From positions 73,625 to 120,309 of the forward strand of contig CAJUGI010000005.1 in assembly GCA_910586065.1 (NCBI GenBank): DNA of 46,685 bases, given 5' to 3'. Shown in pieces: positions 15,660 to 24,317 of the stretch. The first letter of the stretch is position 1. Each line of letters begins with the position of its first letter. The DNA comes from an uncultured Christensenella sp. Lineage in GTDB: Bacteria; Bacillota; Clostridia; Christensenellales; Borkfalkiaceae. The position numbers and the translations under genes are program-made. Below the pieces are notes generated by a model, which saw only the letters and a program-made list of their open reading frames with translations, did no database searches and was not told where the DNA came from.

Positions 15660-16883
15660 TCAATCCTGGGAAATATTATAAACATAAGCACCGTCCGCAA
15701 ATTTTTCTTTGAGTATAACTTTATATTTTTTTCCTGTGCAAACTTCGCCGGCAAGATAACCTTTTATATAATTACCGGTATAGCCGCAAGTGTATCCGTT
15801 TTGAATTTCTTCGGCAATAAAATCAAGACTGCGCCCGATAAACCCCTCTATATACCGCGATTGCGCACGTTCGGCCGCCTTTAAAAGTCTGTGTAGTCTT
15901 TCGCTTTTTACCTGCGGAGACAAATCTTTCATTTTAAATGCAACCGTGCCCTCGCGCGGGGAAAAAGCAAACGCGTGCACCCGCGCAAACTTCGCCTCTT
16001 CTATTATGGAAAGACTTTTTTCAAAATCCTCTTCCGTTTCGGTTGCAAATCCTGCGATTATGTCTGTGGTAATCGCCGCATCAGGGAAATATTTATATAT
16101 AAGCGCACACTTTTCAAGGTATTCTTCGCGCGTATAGCGCCTGTTCATTGCTTTAAGCACGGCGTTACTTCCGCTTTGAAGGGATAAATGAAATTGTTCG
16201 GCAAAATCCGGCAGTTTCTTCAATGCTTCCAAAAATTCTTCGGTAATAATATTACATTCCAAAGAACCCAGTCTTATGCGTTTTTTTTCTTTGGAAAGCG
16301 CCGAAATCAAATCGGTAAGAGTTTTATCCCCATAACCGTAGGAAGATATGTTAATGCCGTTTAAAACTATTTCGGGGCAGTCTGTTTTGGCTATTTCCCC
16401 CAATATATCCTCTATCGAACGCGATATCTCTCGTCCGCGCAGGTACGGAATTATGCAATATGAACAAAAATTATTGCATCCGTCCTGCACCTTAATAAAA
16501 GCCCGCGTGCCGGTCTGTTTGGGCTGTTGCAAACCGCAATTAAAAAGGTTGAATTTAAGCGCAACGGCTTCAACGATTTTACCCTTGTCCCTTGCGCCGC
16601 AAACAAATGTTACGCCGCGAGCTTCAAAAGACTTTTTATCTTTTTCAGAAGCACACCCGCACACGAAAATATCGGCGTTACCGTTAAACTTTCTTACCCT
16701 TGCAATAAGCTGTCTGCTCTTTTTTTCCGCCTCACACGTGACTGCACAGGTATTTAAAACGTATATATCCGCGGGGCAAAGCGAATCGGTTACTTCAAAG
16801 CCCAACTTTTCGAGCGCAGCCATTATCGAACCGGATTCCGCCTCGTTCACTTTACAGCCTAACGTAAAGACAACTGCTTTCAT
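15660..16883 (-). CDS. mtaB: tRNA (N6-threonylcarbamoyladenosine-37) C2-methylthiotransferase
   Basis: A 407-aa radical-SAM methylthiotransferase: N-terminal UPF0004 domain with three cluster Cys (TLGCKVN, NTCAVT, VCGCAS), then the radical-SAM CxxxCxxC in GCNNFCSYCIIPYLRGRE, and a C-terminal TRAM-like stretch. It adds a methylthio group to ct6A/t6A37 in tRNAs reading ANN codons. KVNEAESG and the length separate MtaB from MiaB and RimO. It overlaps rsmE by 4 bp in the operon prmA-rsmE-mtaB, a common Firmicute order. Confidence 0.93.
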   Translation of the reverse strand: MKAVVFTLGCKVNEAESGSIMAALEKLGFEVTDSLCPADIYVLNTCAVTCEAEKKSRQLIARVRKFNGNADIFVCGCASEKDKKSFEARGVTFVCGARDKGKIVEAVALKFNLFNCGLQQPKQTGTRAFIKVQDGCNNFCSYCIIPYLRGREISRSIEDILGEIAKTDCPEIVLNGINISSYGYGDKTLTDLISALSKEKKRIRLGSLECNIITEEFLEALKKLPDFAEQFHLSLQSGSNAVLKAMNRRYTREEYLEKCALIYKYFPDAAITTDIIAGFATETEEDFEKSLSIIEEAKFARVHAFAFSPREGTVAFKMKDLSPQVKSERLHRLLKAAERAQSRYIEGFIGRSLDFIAEEIQNGYTCGYTGNYIKGYLAGEVCTGKKYKVILKEKFADGAYVYNISQD

Positions 16884-17605
16884 TCAAGTTCTCCCAATGC
16901 GTAAGCCGCAAGCGTGCACATTGAAATAGCCGCGGTTTCGGCGCGTAATATGCGCTTACCAAGCGAAACCCCAATATATCCGAGAGACTTTGCAAGTTCG
17001 AATTCCCTGTCGGAAAATCCCCCCTCGCTCCCGACGACGACCGCGGCGGAGCCGTTCAACACGTTCGGCATACCGTTGCCGCCGGAAAGAAACTCGCAGG
17101 CAAAAAGTTTGTTGACGTAGTTTTTTGCACACGAAAGCGCGCCGTTTAAATTATCGAAATATTTCACTTTAGGCGCGCACGCTCTGAGACATTGCTTAGC
17201 GGCTTCTCTGGCAACTTTATTAAGCCTTTCAAGTTTATTTTCGTTCATATAAGCGGAACAGTATTCCGAAGAAAACACAAAAATTTCAGTCACTCCGAGT
17301 TCGGTAGCTTTTTGCACAACAAGTTCGGTTTTGTCGCCTTTCAACACTCCGCATAACAGACAGATTTCGGTTTCCGGCTCTTTATCGCTTACTTTTGCCC
17401 CCGTAATATGCGCCAGCAAACGGTGCTTTTCTATATTCGCAACAATCGCCGAAAACTCTTTGCCGCTACCGTCCAACAGTACGATTTCCGCACCCTCTTC
17501 TAATCTGAGCACGGTTTTCGCGTGGGTAAATTCTTCACCCTCCAAAAAGACTTCGGTCCGTCCATTCAATTCGTATTCAACAAAAAATCTGCGCGGAGTA
17601 CTCAT
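16880..17605 (-). CDS. rsmE: 16S rRNA (uracil-1498-N3)-methyltransferase
   Basis: A 241-aa SPOUT-class methyltransferase with an N-terminal PUA-like domain (RRFFVEYEL...HAKTVLRLEEGAEI) and the knotted SAM site (VVVGSEGGFSDREFELA, LGKRILRAETA). It modifies U1498 of 16S rRNA. It overlaps prmA by 4 bp upstream and mtaB by 4 bp downstream, so the three genes are translated in tight coupling. Confidence 0.95.
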   Translation of the reverse strand: MSTPRRFFVEYELNGRTEVFLEGEEFTHAKTVLRLEEGAEIVLLDGSGKEFSAIVANIEKHRLLAHITGAKVSDKEPETEICLLCGVLKGDKTELVVQKATELGVTEIFVFSSEYCSAYMNENKLERLNKVAREAAKQCLRACAPKVKYFDNLNGALSCAKNYVNKLFACEFLSGGNGMPNVLNGSAAVVVGSEGGFSDREFELAKSLGYIGVSLGKRILRAETAAISMCTLAAYALGELE

Positions 17606-18543
17606 AATTTAAACGAAAGAGCAAACCATTCGCCCTCTTTTACCTTTTTTTCAAGTTTAAGATTCTGCGCGGTGAAAGCCTTTATCACCATATCCAAACG
17701 GCTTTCTATAATCCCGCTTAAAATAAGCGTTCCGCCATTCTTTAAATTTTTGGGAATAGACGGCGCAAGCCGGCACAAAATTTCGCCTGTTATGTTTGCA
17801 AGCATTATATCGCCCTTTATTTCCGCATCATTCAAAAGGTCGGAGTGCGCCACAACCGCTTTTGCGGAAACACCGTTATTCAAGCAATTATGCTTTGCGC
17901 TTTTAACCGCAATGTCGTCTATGTCAGTAAGATAAGCAAGCTTAGCCCCAAGTTTTACAGCGGCAATGCCCAAAATCCCGCTGCCGCACCCGACGTCTAT
18001 GCAAACGTCGCCCTCTTTTAAATAATCCTGCAACAGCTTAAGGCACATAGAAGTAGTTTCGTGCTCACCCGTGCCGAAAGCCATATTGCTGTCAAGCTTT
18101 ATGATAACTTCGCCGTCCTCTTTATCATAATCAATCCACTCCGGCACTATCACCACGCTCGCGCCTATGTGTAAGGGGCGGAAGTGCTTGCGCCATATTT
18201 CCAGCCAGTCGTCGCCTTCCACTATTCTTCGCGTAATTTCCAATGAACCGAAATCGATATATTCTTTGCCGTTTATCGCAGCATTTTCAATATCGGCACG
18301 TATTTTGGGCGCGGTGGTTTCGGTCTCCTCAAGCGGAATAAAAGCTTTTACAAGCACGTCGCATCTATCGTTTGTAAGGCTCTCGTCGATATAATCCCAA
18401 TACATTGCCTTGTTCTGTTGCAGAGCAATAACGTCTTTAACGTCGGAAATCGCCACGCCGTAATTTGTGTAACCCCACAAAACGTCGGCAATAACTTCAC
18501 TGCCTTCCGAAGTGGTATGTATAGTAAGTTCCGTAAATTTCAT
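17602..18543 (-). CDS. prmA: Ribosomal protein L11 methyltransferase
   Basis: A 313-aa class I SAM methyltransferase that methylates L11. An N-terminal substrate-recognition domain precedes the MTase with motif I DVGCGSGILGIAAVKLGA and LANITGEIL (the PrmA NPxx-like motif IV region). FGTGEHETT upstream of motif I is highly characteristic of PrmA. First gene of the five-gene operon that continues with rsmE, mtaB, the PrsW-like gene and hinT. The -10 box lies 6 bp before ATG 18543 and no Shine-Dalgarno is present, so the message is probably leaderless. Confidence 0.95.
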   Translation of the reverse strand: MKFTELTIHTTSEGSEVIADVLWGYTNYGVAISDVKDVIALQQNKAMYWDYIDESLTNDRCDVLVKAFIPLEETETTAPKIRADIENAAINGKEYIDFGSLEITRRIVEGDDWLEIWRKHFRPLHIGASVVIVPEWIDYDKEDGEVIIKLDSNMAFGTGEHETTSMCLKLLQDYLKEGDVCIDVGCGSGILGIAAVKLGAKLAYLTDIDDIAVKSAKHNCLNNGVSAKAVVAHSDLLNDAEIKGDIMLANITGEILCRLAPSIPKNLKNGGTLILSGIIESRLDMVIKAFTAQNLKLEKKVKEGEWFALSFKL

Positions 18544-18549
18544 AATTTA

Positions 18550-18578
18550 ATTTTAACACCTGAAATATTTTATTGCAA
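18550..18578 (-). promoter_or_regulatory. prmA operon promoter, leaderless arrangement
   Basis: TTGCAA (plus 18573-18578), 17 bp, TAAAAT (plus 18550-18555), then six bases and the prmA ATG. Transcription would start at or next to the ATG. Confidence 0.65.
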
Positions 18579-18583
18579 GAAAA

Positions 18584-18611
18584 AAGCGGCGCGAATTTCT
18601 TCGTGCCGCCT
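18584..18611 (-). terminator. Terminator of the repeat-rich lipoprotein gene
   Basis: Stem GGCGGCACGAA/TTCGCGCCGC with a 4-nt loop, then TTTTTT on the minus strand. Confidence 0.8.
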
Positions 18612-18620
18612 TACATTATT

Positions 18621-20306
18621 TTACAGATATAAATTACTTGTATCGGGATAATGAATTTCCGCCCAGAAGTTCGTCATACGCCAACCCGTATAAAAATTAG
18701 CTGCGGCATTCCAATTTTTTGCATCCTTATCAGAACCCAACGCAGTATAAATTTTTCCTCCGCTTACAGGTAATTTTGCCGTAAAATTACAAGTCACATA
18801 GCTCTCGTTTAAACTACCGTTTCCGTGGTCTACTATTATATGTTCCATAATATAAGCGTCACTGATATTCGGCTGGGAATAAAAATAGAAGTGCTCTTTC
18901 GTATAATAAGGTTCGGGGGCATATTTACTGTCCCGTCCGTGTTTAATGTTCGCATGAAAATCTATTATCACGTTTACGGTTTTCGTCCAATCAATTTCCG
19001 AACACTCTTCCGTAAAATCTATATTAAACGAAGAATACAAATTAGGTGTTTTATGCCATATAACTGCACTTTCAGAGCTTCCGCTCAAAAATGTTTTTAA
19101 TTTTGTCTTTTCTCTATACCAACCCGCTTTTAAGAGCGTCCCCGATGAAGGCATCTTCTGCGATGTATAAAGTTGTCTATCCTCCGTATACCAACCGGCA
19201 AAGATATACCCCTCACGCTCGGGCGAGGGCAACGTTATTAAAACGCCGCTCTTCTCGCTTATGTCGTTTATGCTTTCGCCGCCGTTAGAATCAAACACGA
19301 TTTTTGCCTGCCAGACGGCTTTTAACGTAACGTTTGAAGAGGGCATAACGGTAAGGTTCGAAGCATAACCGTTTCCGTCCTCCCACTGTAAAAATTTGTA
19401 TAAGTTTCTTGCAGGCACAGGCAATGTAATTGCCGCCCCCGCACGCGCAACTACCGGCGCAATCCTTTCGCCGCCGGCGCAATCGAATTCTATTGTAGGC
19501 GCCCACTCCACCGCATAAAGAGTGGTGTTCTGCACAATTGTTCCTGTAAACAGATTATTTGTGTCGCCCGCCGTTCTCGACCAGCTCAAAACCGCCTCGC
19601 CGCTGGCGGTTCGGGTATTGTAAATTATGTTTTTTACGTCCGTTCCGTAAGGCACTTTTAAAGTTTCGGTGCCAAGTCCCGAACCGAAATCAAGTGTGAC
19701 CGAATAATTAGCCGTAGTAAAGCCCGCATAAAGATTTATACGCGCGTTATCCTGCGACAAATCGAAATTATCGCCGTTTACAACAGAAACGACGGGCAAC
19801 AACCCGAATTTATCCGCAATCTGTGTTCCACCGCAGTTTTCTTTTGTGTACCAGCCGCAAAATTCCTTATGCTCAAGCTGTAAATCAATCGGCAACTGCG
19901 GCAGACTCGAACCGTAATCCACGGTAAACGAACGCGAGGAAGTCACCTCGGCGCCCTGAAAATCTAAAATCAGATTATACTGCTTCGCTTTCCACTGCGG
20001 AAACAAAACAGTATTTTTCTTGTCTTCATAAACGGAAAGCGAAGCCCCCTGCGCCGACACGTATTGTTTGCCGCCGGTTTCGGCATCGAAAAGCCCTAAA
20101 AATTCATAGCCCGTTCTCTGCGGCACGTTTTCCAACGAATACGGCTCGCCGTCGGTAACCGTAATCTGATGCGTTCCCTCGTCGTCGGTGTACTGCAAAG
20201 TATAATTTTTCGGTTTACCGTCTCCTCCAAAACACCCCGACAACGTAATAGCAAACATTGCAACGGCTATAAAAGTTGCCAACAAGCTCTTTATCTTTTC
20301 TTTCAT
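18621..20306 (-). CDS. Surface lipoprotein with InlB/Flg_new-type beta-grasp repeats
   Basis: A 561-aa protein with a signal peptide and lipobox LSGC (Cys25), so predicted to be lipid-anchored outside. About five repeats of the Listeria-Bacteroides (InlB B-repeat) type follow between residues 35 and 390. Their hallmark is a strand with FDSNGG/FDCAGG, then TLPxPxREGYxFxGWY and VTLKAVW. These are adhesin or spacer modules. The C-terminal 170 residues are unique and aromatic-rich, with no recognised domain. It is divergent from an XRE regulator, and its promoter contains the predicted operator of that regulator, so expression is probably switched. The gene stands alone between a promoter and a terminator. 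Confidence 0.8.
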   Translation of the reverse strand: MKEKIKSLLATFIAVAMFAITLSGCFGGDGKPKNYTLQYTDDEGTHQITVTDGEPYSLENVPQRTGYEFLGLFDAETGGKQYVSAQGASLSVYEDKKNTVLFPQWKAKQYNLILDFQGAEVTSSRSFTVDYGSSLPQLPIDLQLEHKEFCGWYTKENCGGTQIADKFGLLPVVSVVNGDNFDLSQDNARINLYAGFTTANYSVTLDFGSGLGTETLKVPYGTDVKNIIYNTRTASGEAVLSWSRTAGDTNNLFTGTIVQNTTLYAVEWAPTIEFDCAGGERIAPVVARAGAAITLPVPARNLYKFLQWEDGNGYASNLTVMPSSNVTLKAVWQAKIVFDSNGGESINDISEKSGVLITLPSPEREGYIFAGWYTEDRQLYTSQKMPSSGTLLKAGWYREKTKLKTFLSGSSESAVIWHKTPNLYSSFNIDFTEECSEIDWTKTVNVIIDFHANIKHGRDSKYAPEPYYTKEHFYFYSQPNISDAYIMEHIIVDHGNGSLNESYVTCNFTAKLPVSGGKIYTALGSDKDAKNWNAAANFYTGWRMTNFWAEIHYPDTSNLYL

Positions 20307-20332
20307 AAATCCCCCAATTGTGGATATCTTTA

Positions 20333-20405
20333 TTAATTAAAGTTAACAATTTTAATATTATCATTAACTTTCGTTAATGTCAAGCAAAAAATTAACAATA
20401 GTTAG
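20333..20405. promoter_or_regulatory. Three-operator control region between lipoprotein and XRE genes
   Basis: Three copies of one palindrome of form TTAAY-N4-GTTAR lie at 20333-20346, 20364-20377 and 20392-20405, with start-to-start spacing of 31 and 28 bp. The middle one (TTAACTTTCGTTAA) fills the spacer of the lipoprotein promoter, which on the minus strand is TTGACA, 17 bp, TAATAT. The rightmost one ends where the likely -10 (TAAAAT 20406-20411) of the XRE gene begins. This fits a repressor that controls both directions. Seen: sites and promoter. Inferred: XRE protein as ligand. Confidence 0.7.
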
Positions 20406-20432
20406 TAAAATGTGAATAAAAAAAGGAAAGAT

Positions 20433-20816
20433 ATGCAGAATTTTAAAGACCGTCTCAGGGAGTTGAGGGAAGAGCGCGGGCTTTCAATGAAAGAGCTTGG
20501 CAAAAAAATCGGAGTAAGCGACGCAGCCGTCTGCAAATGGGAAAACGGCATTGCAGAGCCTAAAGTTTCCTATATTCTTCAGCTTGCCGACTTTTTCGAA
20601 TGTTCTACCGATTTTCTTTTGGGCAGAAACGACGATTACGCGTCAACGTTATCTGAAGCAAATGAAAAACCAAGTTATTTCACCCCCTCGGCAAAGCCGG
20701 CAACAACGGCAAGCAAACAACCCGCTTTTATTTCCGACGGCGCTATATTTTCCATTGACGAAAAAATATTAAGTTATAATCACAAAAAAGATAAATTGAA
20801 ATCCAAAAACAAATAA
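20433..20816 (+). CDS. XRE-family repressor
   Basis: A 127-aa protein with a lambda-repressor-like HTH (about residues 5-60: RLRELREERGLSMKELGKKI, VSDAAVCKWENG, LADFFECSTDFLLGR) and a low-complexity Ser/Pro/Ala/Lys tail of about 60 residues. I prefer ATG 20433, which has AAAGGAAAG at the right distance, over GTG 20412, whose frame would include that Shine-Dalgarno. It probably binds the three TTAAC-N4-GTTAA sites upstream and so controls itself and the divergent lipoprotein. Confidence 0.85.
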   Translation: MQNFKDRLRELREERGLSMKELGKKIGVSDAAVCKWENGIAEPKVSYILQLADFFECSTDFLLGRNDDYASTLSEANEKPSYFTPSAKPATTASKQPAFISDGAIFSIDEKILSYNHKKDKLKSKNK

Positions 20817-20825
20817 CAAATTTAA

Positions 20826-20860
20826 CAAAAACCGGCGGGCGCAAACTTGCGCCCGCCGGT
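20826..20860 (-). terminator. Terminator after the flavoprotein gene
   Basis: Stem ACCGGCGGGCGCAA/TTGCGCCCGCCGGT (20831-20860), followed on the minus strand by TTTTTG. It also sits 3' of the XRE gene and may act there. Confidence 0.8.
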
Positions 20861-20877
20861 TCAATCGCTTATTGAAA

Positions 20878-21732
20878 TTATTTATTCTTACTCAAATATT
20901 CAACCGCGGAATGCACCGCAACGTTGCCTTCCCCCGCAGCTTTTACATATTGATACGGCCTGCCGGTGCAGTCGCCCGCGGCAAAAACTCCGGCAATGTT
21001 AGTGGAACAATCCCTGTTCACAAAAATGTGTCCGCTTTCGGTTTTTAATCCGTGTACTAAAATTGCGGGAGACAACGCGCCTTTCAGCAAAAAAGCGCCG
21101 TCAACCTCTTTAAATCCGTCCTTAAAAACAACTCTTTCCAGCCTTTTACCGCCCTCGAATTTTACGGGAGCCTTCAAAACGATTTCTGCATTTTCAGCCT
21201 TTATTTCGTACCCGCGGTACAACGGAACCGCATAAACCTTTTCTGCAAGCGAACATAAGTATTCGATTTCGTGCTCAAACCGTTTGTCCGTACAAATTAC
21301 GGCAATGGTTTTGCCTTTATACAGAAATCCGTCGCACGTCGCACAATAACTTATTCCTCGCCCGACAAAATCCTCTTCGCCGTTAACAGGCTTTGCCGCT
21401 TCCACGCCGAGGCACAGTATTACCGTCTTTGCCTCGTAGGAATTGTTACCCGCCAAAAGCGAAAAACCGTCCTCTACCTGATAAACGCCCGTTACAACTT
21501 CTTCACACGGCTCTATATTCATACTCTCACAGTGATTTTTCAGCGTCCATGCAAGTTCGCCGCCGGTCACGTCGGGCAGTCCGGGATAATTCTTTACAAG
21601 CTCCGCCTGTGACAACTTTTTCGAAAGCTCTCCGCTTGCAAACCAGATAAATTTTTTCTGTAAAATTTTAGCGTTGATTACCGCGGAAACCCCCGCCGCA
21701 CCGCCGCCGATTATAGCTATATCAAATTCCAT
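20878..21732 (-). CDS. Thioredoxin-reductase-like flavoprotein lacking the NADPH motif (possibly ferredoxin-dependent)
   Basis: A 284-aa protein with the FAD Rossmann motif GGGAAG (residues 9-14), redox-active CATC (130-133) and the FAD-binding AAGDC with GEGNVA near the C-terminus, as in TrxB. The central domain should carry GxGxxA for NADPH, but the corresponding stretch (about 142-158) reads AVICTDKRFEHEIE and has no glycine-rich loop. Clostridial ferredoxin-dependent flavin thioredoxin reductases show this loss and draw electrons from ferredoxin. The hydrogenase next door is ferredoxin-linked, which fits. ATG 21732 is preferred over an upstream TTG. No Shine-Dalgarno is seen. Alternative: a TrxB paralogue with another electron source. 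Confidence 0.8.
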   Translation of the reverse strand: MEFDIAIIGGGAAGVSAVINAKILQKKFIWFASGELSKKLSQAELVKNYPGLPDVTGGELAWTLKNHCESMNIEPCEEVVTGVYQVEDGFSLLAGNNSYEAKTVILCLGVEAAKPVNGEEDFVGRGISYCATCDGFLYKGKTIAVICTDKRFEHEIEYLCSLAEKVYAVPLYRGYEIKAENAEIVLKAPVKFEGGKRLERVVFKDGFKEVDGAFLLKGALSPAILVHGLKTESGHIFVNRDCSTNIAGVFAAGDCTGRPYQYVKAAGEGNVAVHSAVEYLSKNK

Positions 21733-21758
21733 AAACAAATTATTGCCGAATAAAATAA

Positions 21759-21785
21759 AATTAAAGCCTCCGCAAGCGCGGAGGC
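21759..21785 (-). terminator. Terminator of the MATE-lgt-hydrogenase unit
   Basis: Stem GCCTCCGC/GCGGAGGC with a 4-nt loop (21766-21785), then TTTAATTTTATTTT on the minus strand. Confidence 0.85.
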
Positions 21786-21790
21786 GCTTT

Positions 21791-23305
21791 TTAGTCCATT
21801 TTTGTCAGTTTTTCCGCCAAATCTTCTATCTCTTTGTCGGGAATACGTTTATCGCTGTCTTTAACCGTCTGTTCAACAACCACTTTTGCGCGTTCGGGGG
21901 GGATAATCGTTCCCACGCCGGCAACACATCCTCCGGGGCATCCCATACCCTCTATCATATAACCGTTCAGTTTGCCCGCCTTTGCAAGCGTTAAAATTTT
22001 ACGGCAATCCGCAAGACCTTCGGCGTGTTGAATTTTAACTTCTGTCCCCGGATAATACTCTCTAATGCAACTTTCTATTGCGCTTGCAACTCCTCCGGAG
22101 CATGCGTAACCTCTTCCGGCGCCCGTCGCTTCGATATGCACAGGCAATTCTTCAAGCTCCTCTAAGTTGAGCCCCTTTGCATCGAACATACCCGCAAGTT
22201 CTTCAAATGTAATTACGAAATCAACGTAACTGCGAATCGTTCTTCTGGAAGCCTCAAGTTTTTTAGCCGCACAGGGTCCGATAAACACCACGCGCGCATC
22301 GGGGCGCTTTACTTTAATAGAACGCGCCGTGGCAACCATTGGCGTAAGCTCCTGCGAAACTTCGGAAGCAAGGTCGGGAAACTGCTTTTTAACAAGCACA
22401 GCCCATGCGGGGCAACAGCTTGTGAAAAGGAACGGCAATTTACCGTCTGAAACTTCGTTTACATAGTGGTGCGCTTCTGCAATACATCCCATATCCGCAC
22501 CGATTGCAACCTCGTAAACGTCTTTAAACCCAAGCGCCAAAAGCGCCGATTTCATCCTGCCGGGCGTAACTTTCGGACCGAACTGCCCGATTATTGCGGG
22601 GGCAACCGCGGCGACTACCTCGTCACCCTTTTTAATAGCCTGAATAAGCTGGAATATCTGAGATTTATCCGCAATCGCACCGAAAGGACAAGCCGACATA
22701 CACTGTCCGCACGCAACGCACTTTTCCGTATCGATGCGCGCTCTGCCGTATTCGTCCGAAGAAATTGCTTTAACTCCGCAAGCCGAAGCACAAGGGCGTT
22801 TATGATGCGCAATCGCGTCGTAAGGGCAAGCCTGCTTGCATTTTCCGCACTTAATACATTTGGACTGGTCTATGTGCGATTTACCGTTCACTATCGAAAC
22901 GGCACCCTTGGGGCAAGCCTTAACGCAATAGTGCGCCACACAGTTGCGGCACTGGTCCGAAACGTAATATTCGTTGTCGGGGCACTTGTCGCACGCCGAG
23001 GGAATAACCTGCATCAAAGGCGGCTCGTAATATTTTTCGGCAATCGTGCTCTTGTCCACGCCAGCCGTAATGTGCACGGGTTTATTTGCAGGACGTAGCG
23101 AAAGCCCCATTGCAAGGCGTACGCGCTCCGAAGCTATCTGCCTTTCGCGGTAAATACTCTCGCGGTATTTGGGGTCCTCGTCGGGAGTTATCAAAAACGG
23201 AATTTCTTCCAAATCGCTTGCAGGGTCATCCGACTCGTACGCAACACGCGCAACTTCTTTAAATACCTTTCTTCTTAATTCCGTAACTACGCTTTGACTT
23301 TTCAT
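21791..23305 (-). CDS. Monomeric [FeFe] hydrogenase with N-terminal ferredoxin-type clusters
   Basis: A 504-aa enzyme with all three H-cluster signatures: L1 TSCCPAW (295-301), L2 GPCAAKK (343-349), L3 GMGCPGGC (453-460). The Cys used for proton transfer (second Cys of TSCC) is present. Before it lie many Cys motifs: CDKCP...CRNC near 105-122, CIKCGKCKQACP (150-161), CASAC (172-176) and CVACGQCMSACP (196-207), indicating several [4Fe-4S] clusters for ferredoxin exchange. The architecture resembles group B hydrogenases of Clostridia, though the subgroup is my inference. It would take up or release H2 with ferredoxin as partner. It follows lgt by 17 bp. Confidence 0.9.
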   Translation of the reverse strand: MKSQSVVTELRRKVFKEVARVAYESDDPASDLEEIPFLITPDEDPKYRESIYRERQIASERVRLAMGLSLRPANKPVHITAGVDKSTIAEKYYEPPLMQVIPSACDKCPDNEYYVSDQCRNCVAHYCVKACPKGAVSIVNGKSHIDQSKCIKCGKCKQACPYDAIAHHKRPCASACGVKAISSDEYGRARIDTEKCVACGQCMSACPFGAIADKSQIFQLIQAIKKGDEVVAAVAPAIIGQFGPKVTPGRMKSALLALGFKDVYEVAIGADMGCIAEAHHYVNEVSDGKLPFLFTSCCPAWAVLVKKQFPDLASEVSQELTPMVATARSIKVKRPDARVVFIGPCAAKKLEASRRTIRSYVDFVITFEELAGMFDAKGLNLEELEELPVHIEATGAGRGYACSGGVASAIESCIREYYPGTEVKIQHAEGLADCRKILTLAKAGKLNGYMIEGMGCPGGCVAGVGTIIPPERAKVVVEQTVKDSDKRIPDKEIEDLAEKLTKMD

Positions 23306-23322
23306 ATCTCTTTTTAATCCTC

Positions 23323-24294
23323 TTAATTTTCACTCTGTGAAGGCTCTGCGGAAACTTCTTCTTTAACCTCGGTTTTTTGCAATTCGGGATGCTTCATATG
23401 TTTCGACAACACGTAATACTGCAAAAAGAAGAACGCTATTCCCAGTACAACCATAACTATGCTTAATATCTGCGACGGTGTAAGCGCAAGACCTTCAACG
23501 CCGCCCCTGTCGTCTATTCTGAAAAATTCTATAACAAATCTCCACACCCCGTATGCGGCTGCGTATATGCCGAAGTTGTAATTGAGTTTAAACCTGAAAT
23601 ACAACAGCGCCATAACCGCGGCGAGAGCGAAAAGGAAAATCATTTCAAAGAGCTGGGTGGGCACAACGTTAACTCCGTCCATAGACATATGAAGAGTACT
23701 GTTCCAACCGCTCGCACATGGAATTCCCCAATCCGCAGGCTTTCCATAACAGCAACCGCCGAAAAAGCATCCCAACCGTCCGAACGCGTGCGCAATGCAG
23801 ATTCCTATGGGAATAAAAGGCATGGCATCGGTTAAAGTTGCATTCATATTGTTTTTTAAGCTTTTAACAAGAGTTATTCTTATTTTTCTACCGGTTTTTA
23901 CAAACGCATTACCGTTATTATTGCTTTCCAACGCGGTTAAATCAACCTTGTCGCAATGCGGAGCGATAATGTAAATATACAAAAGATAAACAGTTAAAAA
24001 ACCCGCTACACCGCCTATAAGCCCGCCGATAAAAGTCATGCCGCCGAGGTGGAACCCGCCCGAGGGATTTGCAAGATAATTATAAAATGACTGAACCACC
24101 ATTGCCATAAAAATGCCGAAAGCAGTTGCAAATACGCCTATAACGAGTATTTTTGTGGAAGATTCTTCATTAAACTTTTTTTTCCACATAGTAAACAACA
24201 AAAATCCGAAACAAGCCAGAATGCCCACCGCCATACATACGCCGTAAGCATAAACACTTAACGCTCCTATCGAAAACAGAGGCTGAGGATACAT
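23323..24294 (-). CDS. lgt: Prolipoprotein diacylglyceryl transferase family protein
   Basis: A 323-aa membrane protein with about seven helices and the Lgt core HAFGRLGCFFGGCCYG, followed by VVPTQLFE and, near the end, EFFRIDDRGG. Lgt moves diacylglycerol to the lipobox Cys of prolipoproteins; this window encodes at least two such substrates. The GRxGCFxxGCCYG form differs from the classic GRxGNFxNxE and is common in a Firmicute branch. It also carries an inserted hydrophilic loop after helix 3 (around LTALESNNNGNAFVKTGRKI) and a charged C-terminal tail. Whether it is the main Lgt or a paralogue cannot be told. Confidence 0.85.
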   Translation of the reverse strand: MYPQPLFSIGALSVYAYGVCMAVGILACFGFLLFTMWKKKFNEESSTKILVIGVFATAFGIFMAMVVQSFYNYLANPSGGFHLGGMTFIGGLIGGVAGFLTVYLLYIYIIAPHCDKVDLTALESNNNGNAFVKTGRKIRITLVKSLKNNMNATLTDAMPFIPIGICIAHAFGRLGCFFGGCCYGKPADWGIPCASGWNSTLHMSMDGVNVVPTQLFEMIFLFALAAVMALLYFRFKLNYNFGIYAAAYGVWRFVIEFFRIDDRGGVEGLALTPSQILSIVMVVLGIAFFFLQYYVLSKHMKHPELQKTEVKEEVSAEPSQSEN

Positions 24295-24317
24295 TTTTCT
24301 CCCTCCCCGATTATTTT

